Part shown: piece after piece, positions 26,256-34,971 of the stretch | Layout of the letters: each line of letters starts with the position of its first letter | Numbering within the stretch: position 1 is the first letter of the stretch | From: Ruminococcaceae bacterium UBA6413 | Lineage (GTDB): Bacteria > Bacillota > Clostridia > Oscillospirales > Ruminococcaceae | DNA: 62,749 nt | Reading direction: 5' to 3' | Assembly (NCBI GenBank): GCA_002437415.1 | Contig: DJPL01000042.1 | Coordinates: 1 to 62,749 of the forward strand | The notes under the pieces: model-generated | The model's input: only the letters and a program-made list of their open reading frames with translations | What the model was told of the DNA's origin: nothing | Database searches by the model: none | Position numbers and translations under genes: made by a program

Positions 26256-26777
26256 TCAGAGGTTCTTTATCTTATCTGTTATTCTGTTCGGCTTTTTAAA
26301 AATAAGCCATACCGCCGCGGCTATGAATGCTCCCGTAAGCACTGCGGCAATTGCCAGAAACGGAAGATATGCAAATACCGCCGACGTGTAAACAAGCGAT
26401 GCCGCCGTTATCTGACCGACATTGTGCATTACTGCGGAAAATATGCCTGCCGGAAACGCGCCCCACGGCTCTTTTATAAATCGGTGGGTGAGCGTCATTG
26501 CCGTGAATGACAGCACGCCGCCCGAGAGTGAAAAGAGCAGTGCCGTAAGGCTTCCCGATATAAGCGCTGACAGAAGCACGCGGGTTATCAGTATCAGCGC
26601 GGTATCGTATGCTCTCCAATGCCCGCCGAGATACAGCGAGAACAGCACCGGGAAATACGCAAGCCCTATCCTGAAGCCGGGTATGGGGACTATCGGCGGT
26701 ATCATACCCTCGACTATATACAGTGTCAGCGACATTGCGGCGAGAAGTGCCGAAAACACAAGCTTTTTAGCTGTCAT
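26256..26777 (-). CDS. Gx transporter family membrane protein
   Basis: A 173-residue polytopic membrane protein (about five hydrophobic segments) of the family formerly annotated as heptaprenyl diphosphate synthase component I and now called Gx transporter. Characteristic stretches are PIPGFRIGLAYFPVLF and GAFPAGIFSAVMHNVGQIT. In Clostridia it often neighbours ApbE and NusG domain II proteins. I chose ATG 26777 because GGGAG lies 9 nt upstream; it overlaps the preceding gene by 11 nt. The transported substrate is unknown. Confidence 0.82.
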   Translation of the reverse strand: MTAKKLVFSALLAAMSLTLYIVEGMIPPIVPIPGFRIGLAYFPVLFSLYLGGHWRAYDTALILITRVLLSALISGSLTALLFSLSGGVLSFTAMTLTHRFIKEPWGAFPAGIFSAVMHNVGQITAASLVYTSAVFAYLPFLAIAAVLTGAFIAAAVWLIFKKPNRITDKIKNL

Positions 26778-27141
26778 AGCTGTATTCTCCCTGTTTTGTT
26801 TCAATGCGTATTACCAGCTTGTGCGGCATACATACTATCGGCTGAATGCCGTCCGAGATCGGCGCTGTGTGCACGCATATCTTATCGGGGCAGTCCGCAT
26901 CTGTGACACTGATACTGCCGTCCTTTACCGTCACGACATTATAGCCGCCGTCTGCCAAGCTTACGGTGAATGACTGCTCGTTCGCATTGCGTAAGTCTAT
27001 CGTCTTTACGAGCTTTCCGTCACTGTAGATACACGCGGTGCTTCCGCCCGATGTACCGTTTACAAGGATTATGCCGAGCAGTGAAAAGAAAACAATGCAT
27101 AAGACAGCGACTATGCATATCACCCTGCGCTTATCCGTCAT
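26767..27141 (-). CDS. NusG domain II-containing protein
   Basis: A 124-residue protein with an N-terminal transmembrane helix (about 8-28) and a small beta domain of the NusG-II/DUF1312 family facing outward, containing the conserved Cys motif DADCPDKICVHTAPIS. It is translationally coupled to apbE (ATGA overlap at 27138-27141) and to the Gx transporter gene (11-nt overlap). Such proteins accompany flavinylation and redox modules on the outer face of the membrane. Confidence 0.85.
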   Translation of the reverse strand: MTDKRRVICIVAVLCIVFFSLLGIILVNGTSGGSTACIYSDGKLVKTIDLRNANEQSFTVSLADGGYNVVTVKDGSISVTDADCPDKICVHTAPISDGIQPIVCMPHKLVIRIETKQGEYSYDS

Positions 27142-28145
27142 GATGCCGTAAAGTCGGCTGAAATGCCGTCAGACGTGATGACTGTGCCGTCTGTCAGAGT
27201 TATGATATACTCCGCTATGTTGTAGCTGTCGTAAAACTCTGCCGCCTTATCAGCCCCCATTACGAAAAACGCCGTTGACAGCGCGTCGCTTATTAGCCCG
27301 CTGCCCGAGTATACGGTACAGCTTTTAACGCCGCTGTCTGCGGGATAAGCCGTTTCGGGGTCGATAATGTGGTGATACCTTACACCGTCATATTCGACAT
27401 AGCGCTTAGCACCGTTTGAGGTAGCTATGTAGCCCTCGCCGACCGTCAGCGTCCCCACAGCGGTATTTGTTTCATCTGCGGTGACTGCTATTTTACGGCT
27501 GTTGCCGTTATCGTCGCCGATAGTCATGATACTGCCGCCGAAGTCGACTACCGCGGAGGTAACGCCCGAATTTCTCAGGTACGCGTCCAGCATATCCATA
27601 GCATAGCCCTTAGCCGCCGCGCCGAGGTCTATGCTGAAATCCTCGGCGGAGAAAGAAACTGTCTGCTCTTCATTGTTAAAGACGATATTCTCGTAGTTTT
27701 TTCTGCCTGCAAGCTCTTTCAGCTCCGCGTCATCGGGCTTTACGGTATTTTCTTTGCCAAAGCCCCACATATCGGAGATATTGCCGAGCGTTATGTCGAA
27801 CGCTCCGCCTGTAAGGTCTGACAGCTCCGTACAGCTCCTCAGCAAATTATATGTTGCCTCATCGACATCTACTGCCGATGAATACGCATTGTCGTTTATC
27901 TTGGTGATCAGACTGTCGGACTTTGTGCGTGACAGCGTATCGTCCAGTGCGCTCAGCATTCCCGTTGCGCCCTTGCATATCTCCTCTGCGGCAGAATTTC
28001 CGTCAATATCATATATTGCGATCGATACGAAAGTATCAAATGTAAAGCTGTCGTGCCTGTACGGTTGCTTTGCACTGCACCCTGCCGCAAAGGCGGTACA
28101 CAGCACAGCCGCCGACAGGACAGCGGTAAGATGTGTTCTTCTCAT
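27138..28145 (-). CDS. apbE: FAD:protein FMN transferase
   Basis: A 335-residue lipoprotein: the signal peptide ends in a lipobox (AFAAGCSAK, Cys near residue 23). The ApbE domain attaches FMN covalently to Thr/Ser residues of extracytoplasmic flavoproteins, using FAD. Conserved pieces include FDTFVSIAIYD, LGNISDMWGFG, VDFGGSIMTIG and HHIIDPETAYP. It is the first gene of a coupled operon with a NusG-II protein and a Gx transporter, behind a consensus promoter. The target flavoprotein (for example an Rnf or FMN-binding protein) is not in the window. Confidence 0.93.
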   Translation of the reverse strand: MRRTHLTAVLSAAVLCTAFAAGCSAKQPYRHDSFTFDTFVSIAIYDIDGNSAAEEICKGATGMLSALDDTLSRTKSDSLITKINDNAYSSAVDVDEATYNLLRSCTELSDLTGGAFDITLGNISDMWGFGKENTVKPDDAELKELAGRKNYENIVFNNEEQTVSFSAEDFSIDLGAAAKGYAMDMLDAYLRNSGVTSAVVDFGGSIMTIGDDNGNSRKIAVTADETNTAVGTLTVGEGYIATSNGAKRYVEYDGVRYHHIIDPETAYPADSGVKSCTVYSGSGLISDALSTAFFVMGADKAAEFYDSYNIAEYIITLTDGTVITSDGISADFTAS

Positions 28146-28171
28146 TTTTTCTCCATTCGTTTTATACTACT

Positions 28172-28200
28172 ATTATATACCTAAAGGACGCAAATTTCAA
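28172..28200 (-). promoter_or_regulatory. Sigma-A promoter of the apbE operon
   Basis: On the minus strand TTGAAA (28200-28195) and TATAAT (28177-28172) are 17 nt apart, about 27 nt upstream of ATG 28145. Confidence 0.85.
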
Positions 28201-28248
28201 CCGATTTTACTTAATTTGTATTACATTACCTTACAGATAACAAAAAAG

Positions 28249-28277
28249 TTGCATTTTTTCAGCGTTTGTGTTATACT
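28249..28277 (+). promoter_or_regulatory. Sigma-A promoter of the ruvCAB operon
   Basis: TTGCAT (28249-28254) and TATACT (28272-28277) with a 17-nt spacer, about 80 nt before the ruvC start. Confidence 0.75.
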
Positions 28278-28355
28278 TCTTTAGTATGGATTTTTGTATT
28301 TTGTTTTCGCCGCGTGTGTCGGCAGGCAAATAAACATTGCGTTAAGGGGGCGGCT

Positions 28356-28859
28356 ATGCGTATCATTGGTATTGACCCGGGCTATGCGATAGTCGGCTTC
28401 GGAATTGTCGATTATGACGCAGGCAAGTTCAGGGTGCTCGACTACGGCGCTATTACTACCGATAAGGATACGCCGTTTCCTAAACGTCTGTGTGAGATAT
28501 ATGACGATTTCTGTCAGATACTGGATAACTGGAAGCCCGACGCGCTTTCGATCGAGCGGCTGTACTTCACCAACAATCAGAAGACGGGCATTGACGTTGC
28601 GCAGGCTAGGGGACTTATCATTATGGCGGCGGCACAGCGCAGTATCGAGATAAACGAGTACACGCCGCTACAGGTAAAGCAGGCGGTAGTAGGCTACGGT
28701 CAGGCGGTAAAGAAGCAGGTTCAGGAAATGACGAAGAATATACTGAAGCTCCCCGCAGTACCGAAGCCCGACGATACGGCGGACGCACTGGCAATGACTA
28801 TATGCCACGGTCAGACCAGCGGTTCATTGCTCAGAAATCTCAGGACATCAAATATATAG
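28356..28859 (+). CDS. ruvC: Holliday junction resolvase RuvC
   Basis: A 167-residue endonuclease that cuts Holliday junctions with RuvAB. The acidic active site is visible in MRIIGIDPGYAIVGFG (Asp 7), LSIERLYFTNN (Glu near 68) and the late KPDDTADALAMTICH (Asps near 137-141). ATG 28356 follows AAGGGGGCGG; the frame continues upstream to 28266, but that reaches into the promoter. It begins the complete ruvCAB cluster. Confidence 0.96.
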   Translation: MRIIGIDPGYAIVGFGIVDYDAGKFRVLDYGAITTDKDTPFPKRLCEIYDDFCQILDNWKPDALSIERLYFTNNQKTGIDVAQARGLIIMAAAQRSIEINEYTPLQVKQAVVGYGQAVKKQVQEMTKNILKLPAVPKPDDTADALAMTICHGQTSGSLLRNLRTSNI

Positions 28860-28873
28860 AAAAGAGTTAAATT

Positions 28874-29473
28874 ATGATATACAGCGTAAACGGAACGGTC
28901 GATCTGATCGAACCTAATCTTGCGGTAATCGACTGCGGCGGCGTAGGATATGCCTGCCGTACGACCGCGAATACATTATCACAGCTTAAGACAGGCGAAA
29001 AGGCGAAGCTCCTTACCTATCTTGCGGTAAGGGAGGACGCGGTAGACCTGTTCGGCTTTTATGACGCGGCGGAGCTTAACTGCTTCAAAATGCTGATCTC
29101 GGTATCGGGAGTAGGTCCTAAGGCGGCGCTGTCGATATTATCGGGTATGACGCCGCAGTCATTCGCACTGTGTGTAGCGTCGGGCGACAGCAAGGCGCTG
29201 ACAAACGCGCCCGGTATCGGCAAGAAGACCGCAGAGCGTATCGTCCTTGAGCTTAAGGATAAGGTATCGAAGCAGGACGTAGCCGCAGGAGTAAGGGGCA
29301 GTGCAGTGCCGGTAGTCGCCGCGCCTTCAAATACGTTCGCCGAGGCGATATCCGCGCTTATGGTGCTCGGTTATTCAAATAACGAAGCCACATCGGCACT
29401 GAGCGGACTTGACCCCGCAACGCCTGCCGACGAGCTTATCAAGGCAGGACTAAAAAAGCTTGCTAAGTTCTGA
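28874..29473 (+). CDS. ruvA: Holliday junction branch migration protein RuvA
   Basis: A 199-residue DNA-binding subunit that grips the Holliday junction and loads RuvB. The N-terminal OB fold (YSVNGTVDLIEPNLAVIDCG), two helix-hairpin-helix motifs (SVSGVGPKAALSIL and APGIGKKTAERIVLEL) and the C-terminal RuvB-contact domain (about residues 150-199) are recognisable. It follows ruvC after 14 nt. Confidence 0.97.
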   Translation: MIYSVNGTVDLIEPNLAVIDCGGVGYACRTTANTLSQLKTGEKAKLLTYLAVREDAVDLFGFYDAAELNCFKMLISVSGVGPKAALSILSGMTPQSFALCVASGDSKALTNAPGIGKKTAERIVLELKDKVSKQDVAAGVRGSAVPVVAAPSNTFAEAISALMVLGYSNNEATSALSGLDPATPADELIKAGLKKLAKF

Positions 29474-29513
29474 TAATTGTCCACGCATTAACTTTGAAGG
29501 GAAAAGCGTATAA

Positions 29514-30566
29514 ATGATTGAGAGAAACGATCTTTCACATATAGCCGATGATGAGGGCGCACGAATAGTAGAGCCGCAGTTTTCGGCAGAGGATACCGAT
29601 GTTGAGTTTTCCTTGCGACCCAAAAGGCTGAACGAGTATATCGGTCAGGAAAAGGTAAAGGAAAATCTACAGGTATATATAGAAGCGGCGCGCAGACGAA
29701 ACGAGAGCCTTGACCACGTTCTGCTGTACGGCCCTCCGGGACTCGGTAAGACAACGCTTGCGGGGATCATCGCAAACGAGATGGGCGTAAATTTCAAGGT
29801 CACTTCAGGTCCGGCTATCGAAAAGCCGGGCGAGCTTGCGGCACTGCTTACAGGTCTTCAGACAGGCGATGTGCTGTTCGTAGACGAGATACACCGCCTT
29901 TCAAGGCAGGTCGAGGAAATACTCTATCCTGCACTTGAGGACTGCGTGCTTGATATAATGATAGGTAAAGGTCCGTCCGCACAGTCGATAAGAGTTGACC
30001 TCAACAGGTTCACGCTTATCGGTGCTACAACAAGGGCGGGACAGCTCACAGGACCTCTGCGTGACAGATTCGGCGTAATAATGCGCCTTGAAATGTACAC
30101 TCCCGAGGAGCTTTGCAACATTGTAATGCGTTCATCGGTAATACTTTCGATACCGTGTGAAAGAAGCGGCGCTATGGAGATAGCAAAGCGTTCAAGAGGA
30201 ACGCCGCGTATCGCAAACCGCCTTTTAAAGCGTGTCCGCGACTTTGCCGAGGTTATGGGTGACGGAAAGATAACAAAGGAAATGGCTGATATCGCGCTCA
30301 ACAGACTGGAGATCGACAAGCTCGGTCTTGACAGTCTTGATAAGCGCTTCCTCACTATGATAATAAACGGCTATAACGGAGGTCCCGTAGGACTTGAAAC
30401 GCTTGCGTCCGCGCTCGGCGAAGAGTCGGTAACGCTTGAGGACGTATGCGAGCCGTATCTTATGCAGCTCGGATTTATTTCAAGAACTCCGAGGGGCAGA
30501 TGCGCGACCGAGCTTGCTTATAAGCACCTCGGACTTGTGCGTGACGGTCAGCAAAGATTTGATTGA
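29514..30566 (+). CDS. ruvB: Holliday junction branch migration helicase RuvB
   Basis: A 350-residue AAA+ motor for branch migration. Walker A LLYGPPGLGKTTLA (about residues 70-83), Walker B VLFVDEIHRL, sensor 1 GATTRAG and arginine finger region LTGPLRDRFG are all present, and the C-terminal winged helix ends in GFISRTPRGRCAT. It has the family length and follows ruvA closely (40 nt). Confidence 0.98.
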   Translation: MIERNDLSHIADDEGARIVEPQFSAEDTDVEFSLRPKRLNEYIGQEKVKENLQVYIEAARRRNESLDHVLLYGPPGLGKTTLAGIIANEMGVNFKVTSGPAIEKPGELAALLTGLQTGDVLFVDEIHRLSRQVEEILYPALEDCVLDIMIGKGPSAQSIRVDLNRFTLIGATTRAGQLTGPLRDRFGVIMRLEMYTPEELCNIVMRSSVILSIPCERSGAMEIAKRSRGTPRIANRLLKRVRDFAEVMGDGKITKEMADIALNRLEIDKLGLDSLDKRFLTMIINGYNGGPVGLETLASALGEESVTLEDVCEPYLMQLGFISRTPRGRCATELAYKHLGLVRDGQQRFD

Positions 30567-30620
30567 CCTTAATAAAATTGTGTTGTGTTTGGAAAAAAGA
30601 AGAAAGGTATTTTAAGCATT

Positions 30621-31976
30621 ATGGGCAGATTATTCGGAACTGACGGTGCAAGAGGTGTAGCTGTTACCGAGCTTACCTGCGAGCTTGCCATGAACATAGG
30701 CAGAGCCGCCGCTCTTGTACTGACAAAGCAGAAAACACATAAAGGAAAAGCAAGGATACTTATAGGCAAGGATACGCGAATTTCCTCGGATATACTCGAA
30801 TCAGCGCTCATCGCGGGTATAACCTCTGTCGGTGCTGACGTTGAGCTCCTCGGCGTTGTACCTACTCCCGCCGTTGCTTATCTTGTAAGATATTACGAGG
30901 CAGACGCGGGCGTGATGATATCCGCTTCGCATAACAGCGTTGAGTATAACGGCATAAAGCTGTTCTCTTCGACAGGCTTCAAGCTCCCCGACGAGGTTGA
31001 AAACGAGATAGAAGCGCTGATACTCGATACTCCCGAAAAAATGGAGCTTGTTGACGGCTCTGATGTCGGAAGAATAAGAACAATGTACGGCGCTGTAAGC
31101 GAGTACAACGAGCATATCCAGTCTACAGTCGGCGGAAAGTTCCAGGGGCTTCTCGTTGCCATCGACTGTGCAAACGGCAGTGCCAGCGCAACAGCCGAAT
31201 CGCTGTTCTATAAGTTCGGCGCGGAATATGTTTATATAAACAACGAGCCCAACGGTCTTAACATAAACGACAACTGCGGCTCTACTCATATGGAACAGCT
31301 TGTCGAGCTTGTGAAAAGCCGCGGCTGTGATGTCGGCTTTGCGTTTGACGGCGATGCGGACAGATGTCTTGCCGTAGACGAAAAGGGAAATATAATAGAC
31401 GGCGACAAGCTCATCGCTATCCTTTCACGCTATATGAAGGAAATGGGTAAGCTTAAGAACAACGCGGCGGTAGTCACCGTTATGAGCAACCTCGGCTTCC
31501 ACCGCTTTATGAACGAAAACAAGATAGACACCGTATGCACAAAGGTCGGCGACCGCTATGTGCTTGAAGAAATGCTTAACAGCGGCTATAACATCGGCGG
31601 CGAGCAGTCGGGGCACATCATATTCCTTGACCACGCGACGACAGGTGACGGACAGCTGACCGCAGTACAGACCCTTGAACTGCTGTCAAAGTGCAGACGA
31701 CCGCTGTCACAGCTTGTACAGGATATCCCCGATTTTCCTCAGCTTCTTGTTAATGTCAAGATAACCGAGGATAAAAAGGGGCTTTGGGACAAGACAGAAA
31801 AGATAACCGACGTAATAGCGCAGGCTGAAAAGGCTATGGGCGAAAACGGCAGGATACTTGTCAGAGAAAGCGGAACAGAGCCGCTTGTCAGAGTTATGAT
31901 AGAGGGCAAGGACGAAAAGGAAGTGCGCTACTGGACCGATCTCATTGCGGATACGGTAAGGGAGTGCCTTTGCTGA
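30621..31976 (+). CDS. glmM: Phosphoglucosamine mutase
   Basis: A 451-residue enzyme that converts glucosamine-6-phosphate to glucosamine-1-phosphate for peptidoglycan precursors. The phosphoserine loop ISASHNSVEYNGIKLF (Ser near 100), the Mg-binding DGDADRC (about 245) and the phosphate-binding RESGTEPLVRVM near the C-terminus are intact. The typical N-terminus MGRLFGTDGARG starts at ATG 30621; an upstream in-frame GTG (30585) would add 12 Lys-rich residues and has no ribosome site. The AGAAAGG site is slightly far (about 14 nt). Confidence 0.96.
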   Translation: MGRLFGTDGARGVAVTELTCELAMNIGRAAALVLTKQKTHKGKARILIGKDTRISSDILESALIAGITSVGADVELLGVVPTPAVAYLVRYYEADAGVMISASHNSVEYNGIKLFSSTGFKLPDEVENEIEALILDTPEKMELVDGSDVGRIRTMYGAVSEYNEHIQSTVGGKFQGLLVAIDCANGSASATAESLFYKFGAEYVYINNEPNGLNINDNCGSTHMEQLVELVKSRGCDVGFAFDGDADRCLAVDEKGNIIDGDKLIAILSRYMKEMGKLKNNAAVVTVMSNLGFHRFMNENKIDTVCTKVGDRYVLEEMLNSGYNIGGEQSGHIIFLDHATTGDGQLTAVQTLELLSKCRRPLSQLVQDIPDFPQLLVNVKITEDKKGLWDKTEKITDVIAQAEKAMGENGRILVRESGTEPLVRVMIEGKDEKEVRYWTDLIADTVRECLC

Positions 31977-31995
31977 AAGCAAAAAGGAGTTTTAT

Positions 31996-32337
31996 GTGGC
32001 AAAGATAGAGGCTGAGCTCAGAGGTAGGTTTGATGATATCCTCAGAGATCTTCATAACACCGTCATAAGAGGCAGTCGAAGCGCATCGCTTGAGGAAAGC
32101 TCGGATATCACCGTAGGCGATACACGCTGCTGTGTCCGTGCGTATGAGCGCTACAGCTATTTCGGTGGCGGCAGGGTGAGTATGAACGTCACACTGCTTC
32201 AGGCTGACGGCAGAGTATTTGTTTCGGTAACGTCTACAGGCGGCAGTCAGGCTGTATTCTTTAAAATAAACACGATAGGCGAAAACACGTTCCTAGATAC
32301 GATAAGAACGGCAATTGACAGCTACAGGATAAGGTGA
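31996..32337 (+). CDS. Small conserved protein, DUF6054-like
   Basis: A 113-residue protein of unknown function. The central ERYSYFGGGRVSMNVTLL and the C-terminal QAVFFKINTIGENTFLDTIR match my memory of the DUF6054 family, though I cannot search to confirm. No signal peptide or membrane segment is present. The start is GTG at 31996 behind AAAGGAG; the ATG two bases earlier is out of frame and stops after four codons. It lies between glmM and the methyltransferase, probably in one operon. Confidence 0.65.
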   Translation: MAKIEAELRGRFDDILRDLHNTVIRGSRSASLEESSDITVGDTRCCVRAYERYSYFGGGRVSMNVTLLQADGRVFVSVTSTGGSQAVFFKINTIGENTFLDTIRTAIDSYRIR

Positions 32338-32343
32338 ATTAAC

Positions 32344-33210
32344 TTGAGAAAATCACAGGACTGGCAGGACTACAGACTGATAGACGCGTCTGACGGTCAG
32401 CGCCTTGAAAAGTGGGGCAGCATAACGCTTGTGCGCCCCGACCCGCAGATAATATGGAAAAACCCGAACCCTTCGCCGCTGTGGAGCAAGGCTGACGCGG
32501 TGTATCACCGCTCATCGAGCGGCGGCGGTAAATGGGAGTACAAAAAACAGCTCCCCGAGAGCTGGAATATAAGCTACAAGGGACTTACCTTTATGGTAAA
32601 GCCCACAGGCTTCAAGCACACGGGCATATTCCCCGAGCAGGCGGTAAACTGGGACTTGTGCTCTGAGCTTATCAGAAACGGCGGCAGAGAGATAAACGTG
32701 CTCAATATGTTCGCATATACAGGCGGCGCAACGCTTGCCTGCGCAAAGGCGGGCGCTAAGGTGTGCCACCTTGACGCGGTAAAGGGTATGGTCGAATGGG
32801 GCAGGACAAACGCAAAGCTCAGCGGGCTTTCCGACAAGCCTATAAGATGGATAGTAGACGATGCGGTAAAATTCCTCGGCAGAGAGATAAGACGAGGAAA
32901 CCGCTATGACGGCATTATTCTTGACCCTCCGAGCTACGGCAGAGGAACAAACGGCGAGATGTGGAAGCTTGAGGATAACATATGCGACCTTATGAATATG
33001 TGCACCGAGGTGCTTACCGAAAAGCCACTGTTCATAGTGCTCAACAGCTATACGACAGGTCTTTCGTCATCGGTAATGACTTATCTTTTACAGATGACGG
33101 TAGGCAGAAAATACAAGATAAGAGTAGACTCACAGGAAATAGGACTTCCTGTTGAGCAGACGGGACTTACAGTTCCCGCAGGAAACACCGCGGTCGTATA
33201 TTTTGATTAA
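32344..33210 (+). CDS. RlmI-like SAM-dependent methyltransferase
   Basis: A 288-residue class I methyltransferase resembling the catalytic part of the RlmI/YccW rRNA m5C methyltransferase family. The SAM-binding motif I is in VLNMFAYTGGATLACAKAGA (about residues 119-138), followed by HLDAVKGMVEW. The catalytic-type motif DGIILDPPSYGRG appears near residues 190-202. No N-terminal PUA domain is present. The start is TTG 32344, three bases after an AAGGTGA that straddles the previous stop. A 23S rRNA target is only inferred. Confidence 0.85.
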   Translation: MRKSQDWQDYRLIDASDGQRLEKWGSITLVRPDPQIIWKNPNPSPLWSKADAVYHRSSSGGGKWEYKKQLPESWNISYKGLTFMVKPTGFKHTGIFPEQAVNWDLCSELIRNGGREINVLNMFAYTGGATLACAKAGAKVCHLDAVKGMVEWGRTNAKLSGLSDKPIRWIVDDAVKFLGREIRRGNRYDGIILDPPSYGRGTNGEMWKLEDNICDLMNMCTEVLTEKPLFIVLNSYTTGLSSSVMTYLLQMTVGRKYKIRVDSQEIGLPVEQTGLTVPAGNTAVVYFD

Positions 33211-33231
33211 GCTGCGGTAAAGGAGAACGGA

Positions 33232-34104
33232 TTGAAAGATAAAGAGATAATAAAAACCGAAAACCTTATATTCGACTACACCGTGTTTGACGAGAACGGC
33301 GAGGAAACAGGCAAGAACCGTATACTCACTGACATAAACCTGTCTATTGAGGAGGGAAGCTTTGTAGCAGTCCTCGGTCACAACGGAAGCGGTAAGTCGA
33401 CCCTTGCAAAGCACTTCAACGGCATACTGCTCCCGACCTCGGGCAAGGTGCTTGTAGACGGGATAGACACCACGGACGAGAGCAGGATATACGATATCCG
33501 TCAGACTGTCGGAATGGTGTTTCAGAACCCCGATAATCAGATAGTAGCGACAATAGTCGAGGAAGACGTTGCGTTTGCGCTTGAAAACCTCGGCGTTCCG
33601 CCCGATGAAATACGCAGGCGAGTAGACGAGGCGCTCAGGACAGTCGATATGTACGAATACAGAAGCCACGCACCGCACCAGCTTTCGGGCGGTCAGAAGC
33701 AGAGAGTGGCGATAGCGGGAATTATCGCGATGCGCCCGCGCTGTATAGTGATGGACGAACCCACGGCAATGCTTGACCCCAAGGGCAGAAAAGAGATAAT
33801 GTCGACCATAAAGATGCTTAATAAGGAGCACGGCATAACGGTAGTGCTGATAACCCACTATATGGAGGAGGCGGCAAAGGCAGACCGCGTGGTCGTAATA
33901 GACAAGGGCGAGATATTGCTTGACGATGTGCCGAAGAAGATATTTTCTCAGGTCGAGCTTTTGAAGTCGGTCGGACTTGATGTTCCGCAGGCGACAGAGC
34001 TTATGTATGAGCTGAAAAAGAGCGGGCTTGATGTTCCCGATGATGTAATAGATGAAGATGAGTGTGCAGAGGTTCTGTACAATATTCTTAAAAATAAGGT
34101 ATAA
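33232..34104 (+). CDS. ecfA1: Energy-coupling factor transporter ATPase EcfA1
   Basis: A 290-residue ABC ATPase that powers group II ECF vitamin/cofactor importers. Walker A is in LGHNGSGKSTLAKHFNG (about residues 45-61), the Q-loop in VGMVFQNPDNQIVATIVEED, the signature in LSGGQKQRVAIAG and Walker B in CIVMDEPTAMLDP. The start is TTG 33232, placed by AAAGGAGAA at 33219-33227. It forms a heterodimer with the next gene. No substrate-binding S component is adjacent, as usual for shared group II modules. Confidence 0.95.
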   Translation: MKDKEIIKTENLIFDYTVFDENGEETGKNRILTDINLSIEEGSFVAVLGHNGSGKSTLAKHFNGILLPTSGKVLVDGIDTTDESRIYDIRQTVGMVFQNPDNQIVATIVEEDVAFALENLGVPPDEIRRRVDEALRTVDMYEYRSHAPHQLSGGQKQRVAIAGIIAMRPRCIVMDEPTAMLDPKGRKEIMSTIKMLNKEHGITVVLITHYMEEAAKADRVVVIDKGEILLDDVPKKIFSQVELLKSVGLDVPQATELMYELKKSGLDVPDDVIDEDECAEVLYNILKNKV

Positions 34105-34107
34105 CAA

Positions 34108-34971
34108 ATGAATGTGATAGAACTGAAAGGGCTTACCTATAAGTACAGCGTGGGCACTCCGTTTGAGTCGACTGCTGTCGATAACGTAAGCCTTACTATA
34201 GAAAAGGGCGAATTCTGCGGAATAATCGGTCATACCGGAAGCGGAAAATCGACGCTCATTCAGCACCTCAACGGTCTTGTAAAGCCGACAGCGGGCGAGG
34301 TGCTGATAGACGGACAGAATATATGGGACAAGGGCGTTGACATACGCTCGATAAGGTTCAAGGTAGGTCTTGTGTTCCAGTACTCCGAGTATCAGCTGTT
34401 TGAGGAAACGGTGTACAAGGATATAGCATACGGACCTAAGAATATGGGCTGTGACGAAGCCGAGGTCGACCGCAGAGTGCGCGAAGCGGCAGAAAATATG
34501 GGTATCCGTGAGGAGCTGCTCGAGCGTTCGCCGTTCGATCTGTCCGGCGGACAGAAGCGCCGTGTAGCGCTTGCGGGCGTTATCGCAATGGATCCCGAAA
34601 TTCTGATACTTGACGAGCCCGCCGCGGGACTTGACCCGATAGGCAGAGAAAAGGTGCTCGGCAAGATAAGCGATTATCATAAGAAATACGGCAAGACGAT
34701 ACTGCTTGTATCCCACTCTATGGAGGATATAGTAAAGTATGCCGACAAGGTTCTTGTAATGAACAAGGGCAGGCTCTTCTGCCACGAGGATACGGACAGC
34801 GTATTCGCAAGGCAGGACGAGATAATAAAGATAGGTCTTGATGTTCCTCAGATCACAAAGATCATGATGAAGCTGAGAGATAAAGGTGTAGACTTAGGAA
34901 AAGACATATATACTGTTGAACGTGCAAAAGAGAGAATAATGCAGTATATGGACAAAGGAACGATATGCTGA
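34108..34971 (+). CDS. ecfA2: Energy-coupling factor transporter ATPase EcfA2
   Basis: A 287-residue ABC ATPase paralogous to EcfA1. Walker A IGHTGSGKSTLIQHLNG, Q-loop KVGLVFQYSEYQLFEETVYK, signature LSGGQKRRVALAG and Walker B EILILDEPAAGLDP are intact. It starts 4 nt after ecfA1 and overlaps ecfT by 7 nt, so the three subunits are translationally coupled. Confidence 0.95.
   Translation: MNVIELKGLTYKYSVGTPFESTAVDNVSLTIEKGEFCGIIGHTGSGKSTLIQHLNGLVKPTAGEVLIDGQNIWDKGVDIRSIRFKVGLVFQYSEYQLFEETVYKDIAYGPKNMGCDEAEVDRRVREAAENMGIREELLERSPFDLSGGQKRRVALAGVIAMDPEILILDEPAAGLDPIGREKVLGKISDYHKKYGKTILLVSHSMEDIVKYADKVLVMNKGRLFCHEDTDSVFARQDEIIKIGLDVPQITKIMMKLRDKGVDLGKDIYTVERAKERIMQYMDKGTIC

Noticed and set aside
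33130..34785. A long minus-strand open frame (551 codons)
   Set aside because: It lies antisense to ecfA1 and ecfA2, has no ribosome site, and its composition is that of a frame shadow of G+C-biased codons.
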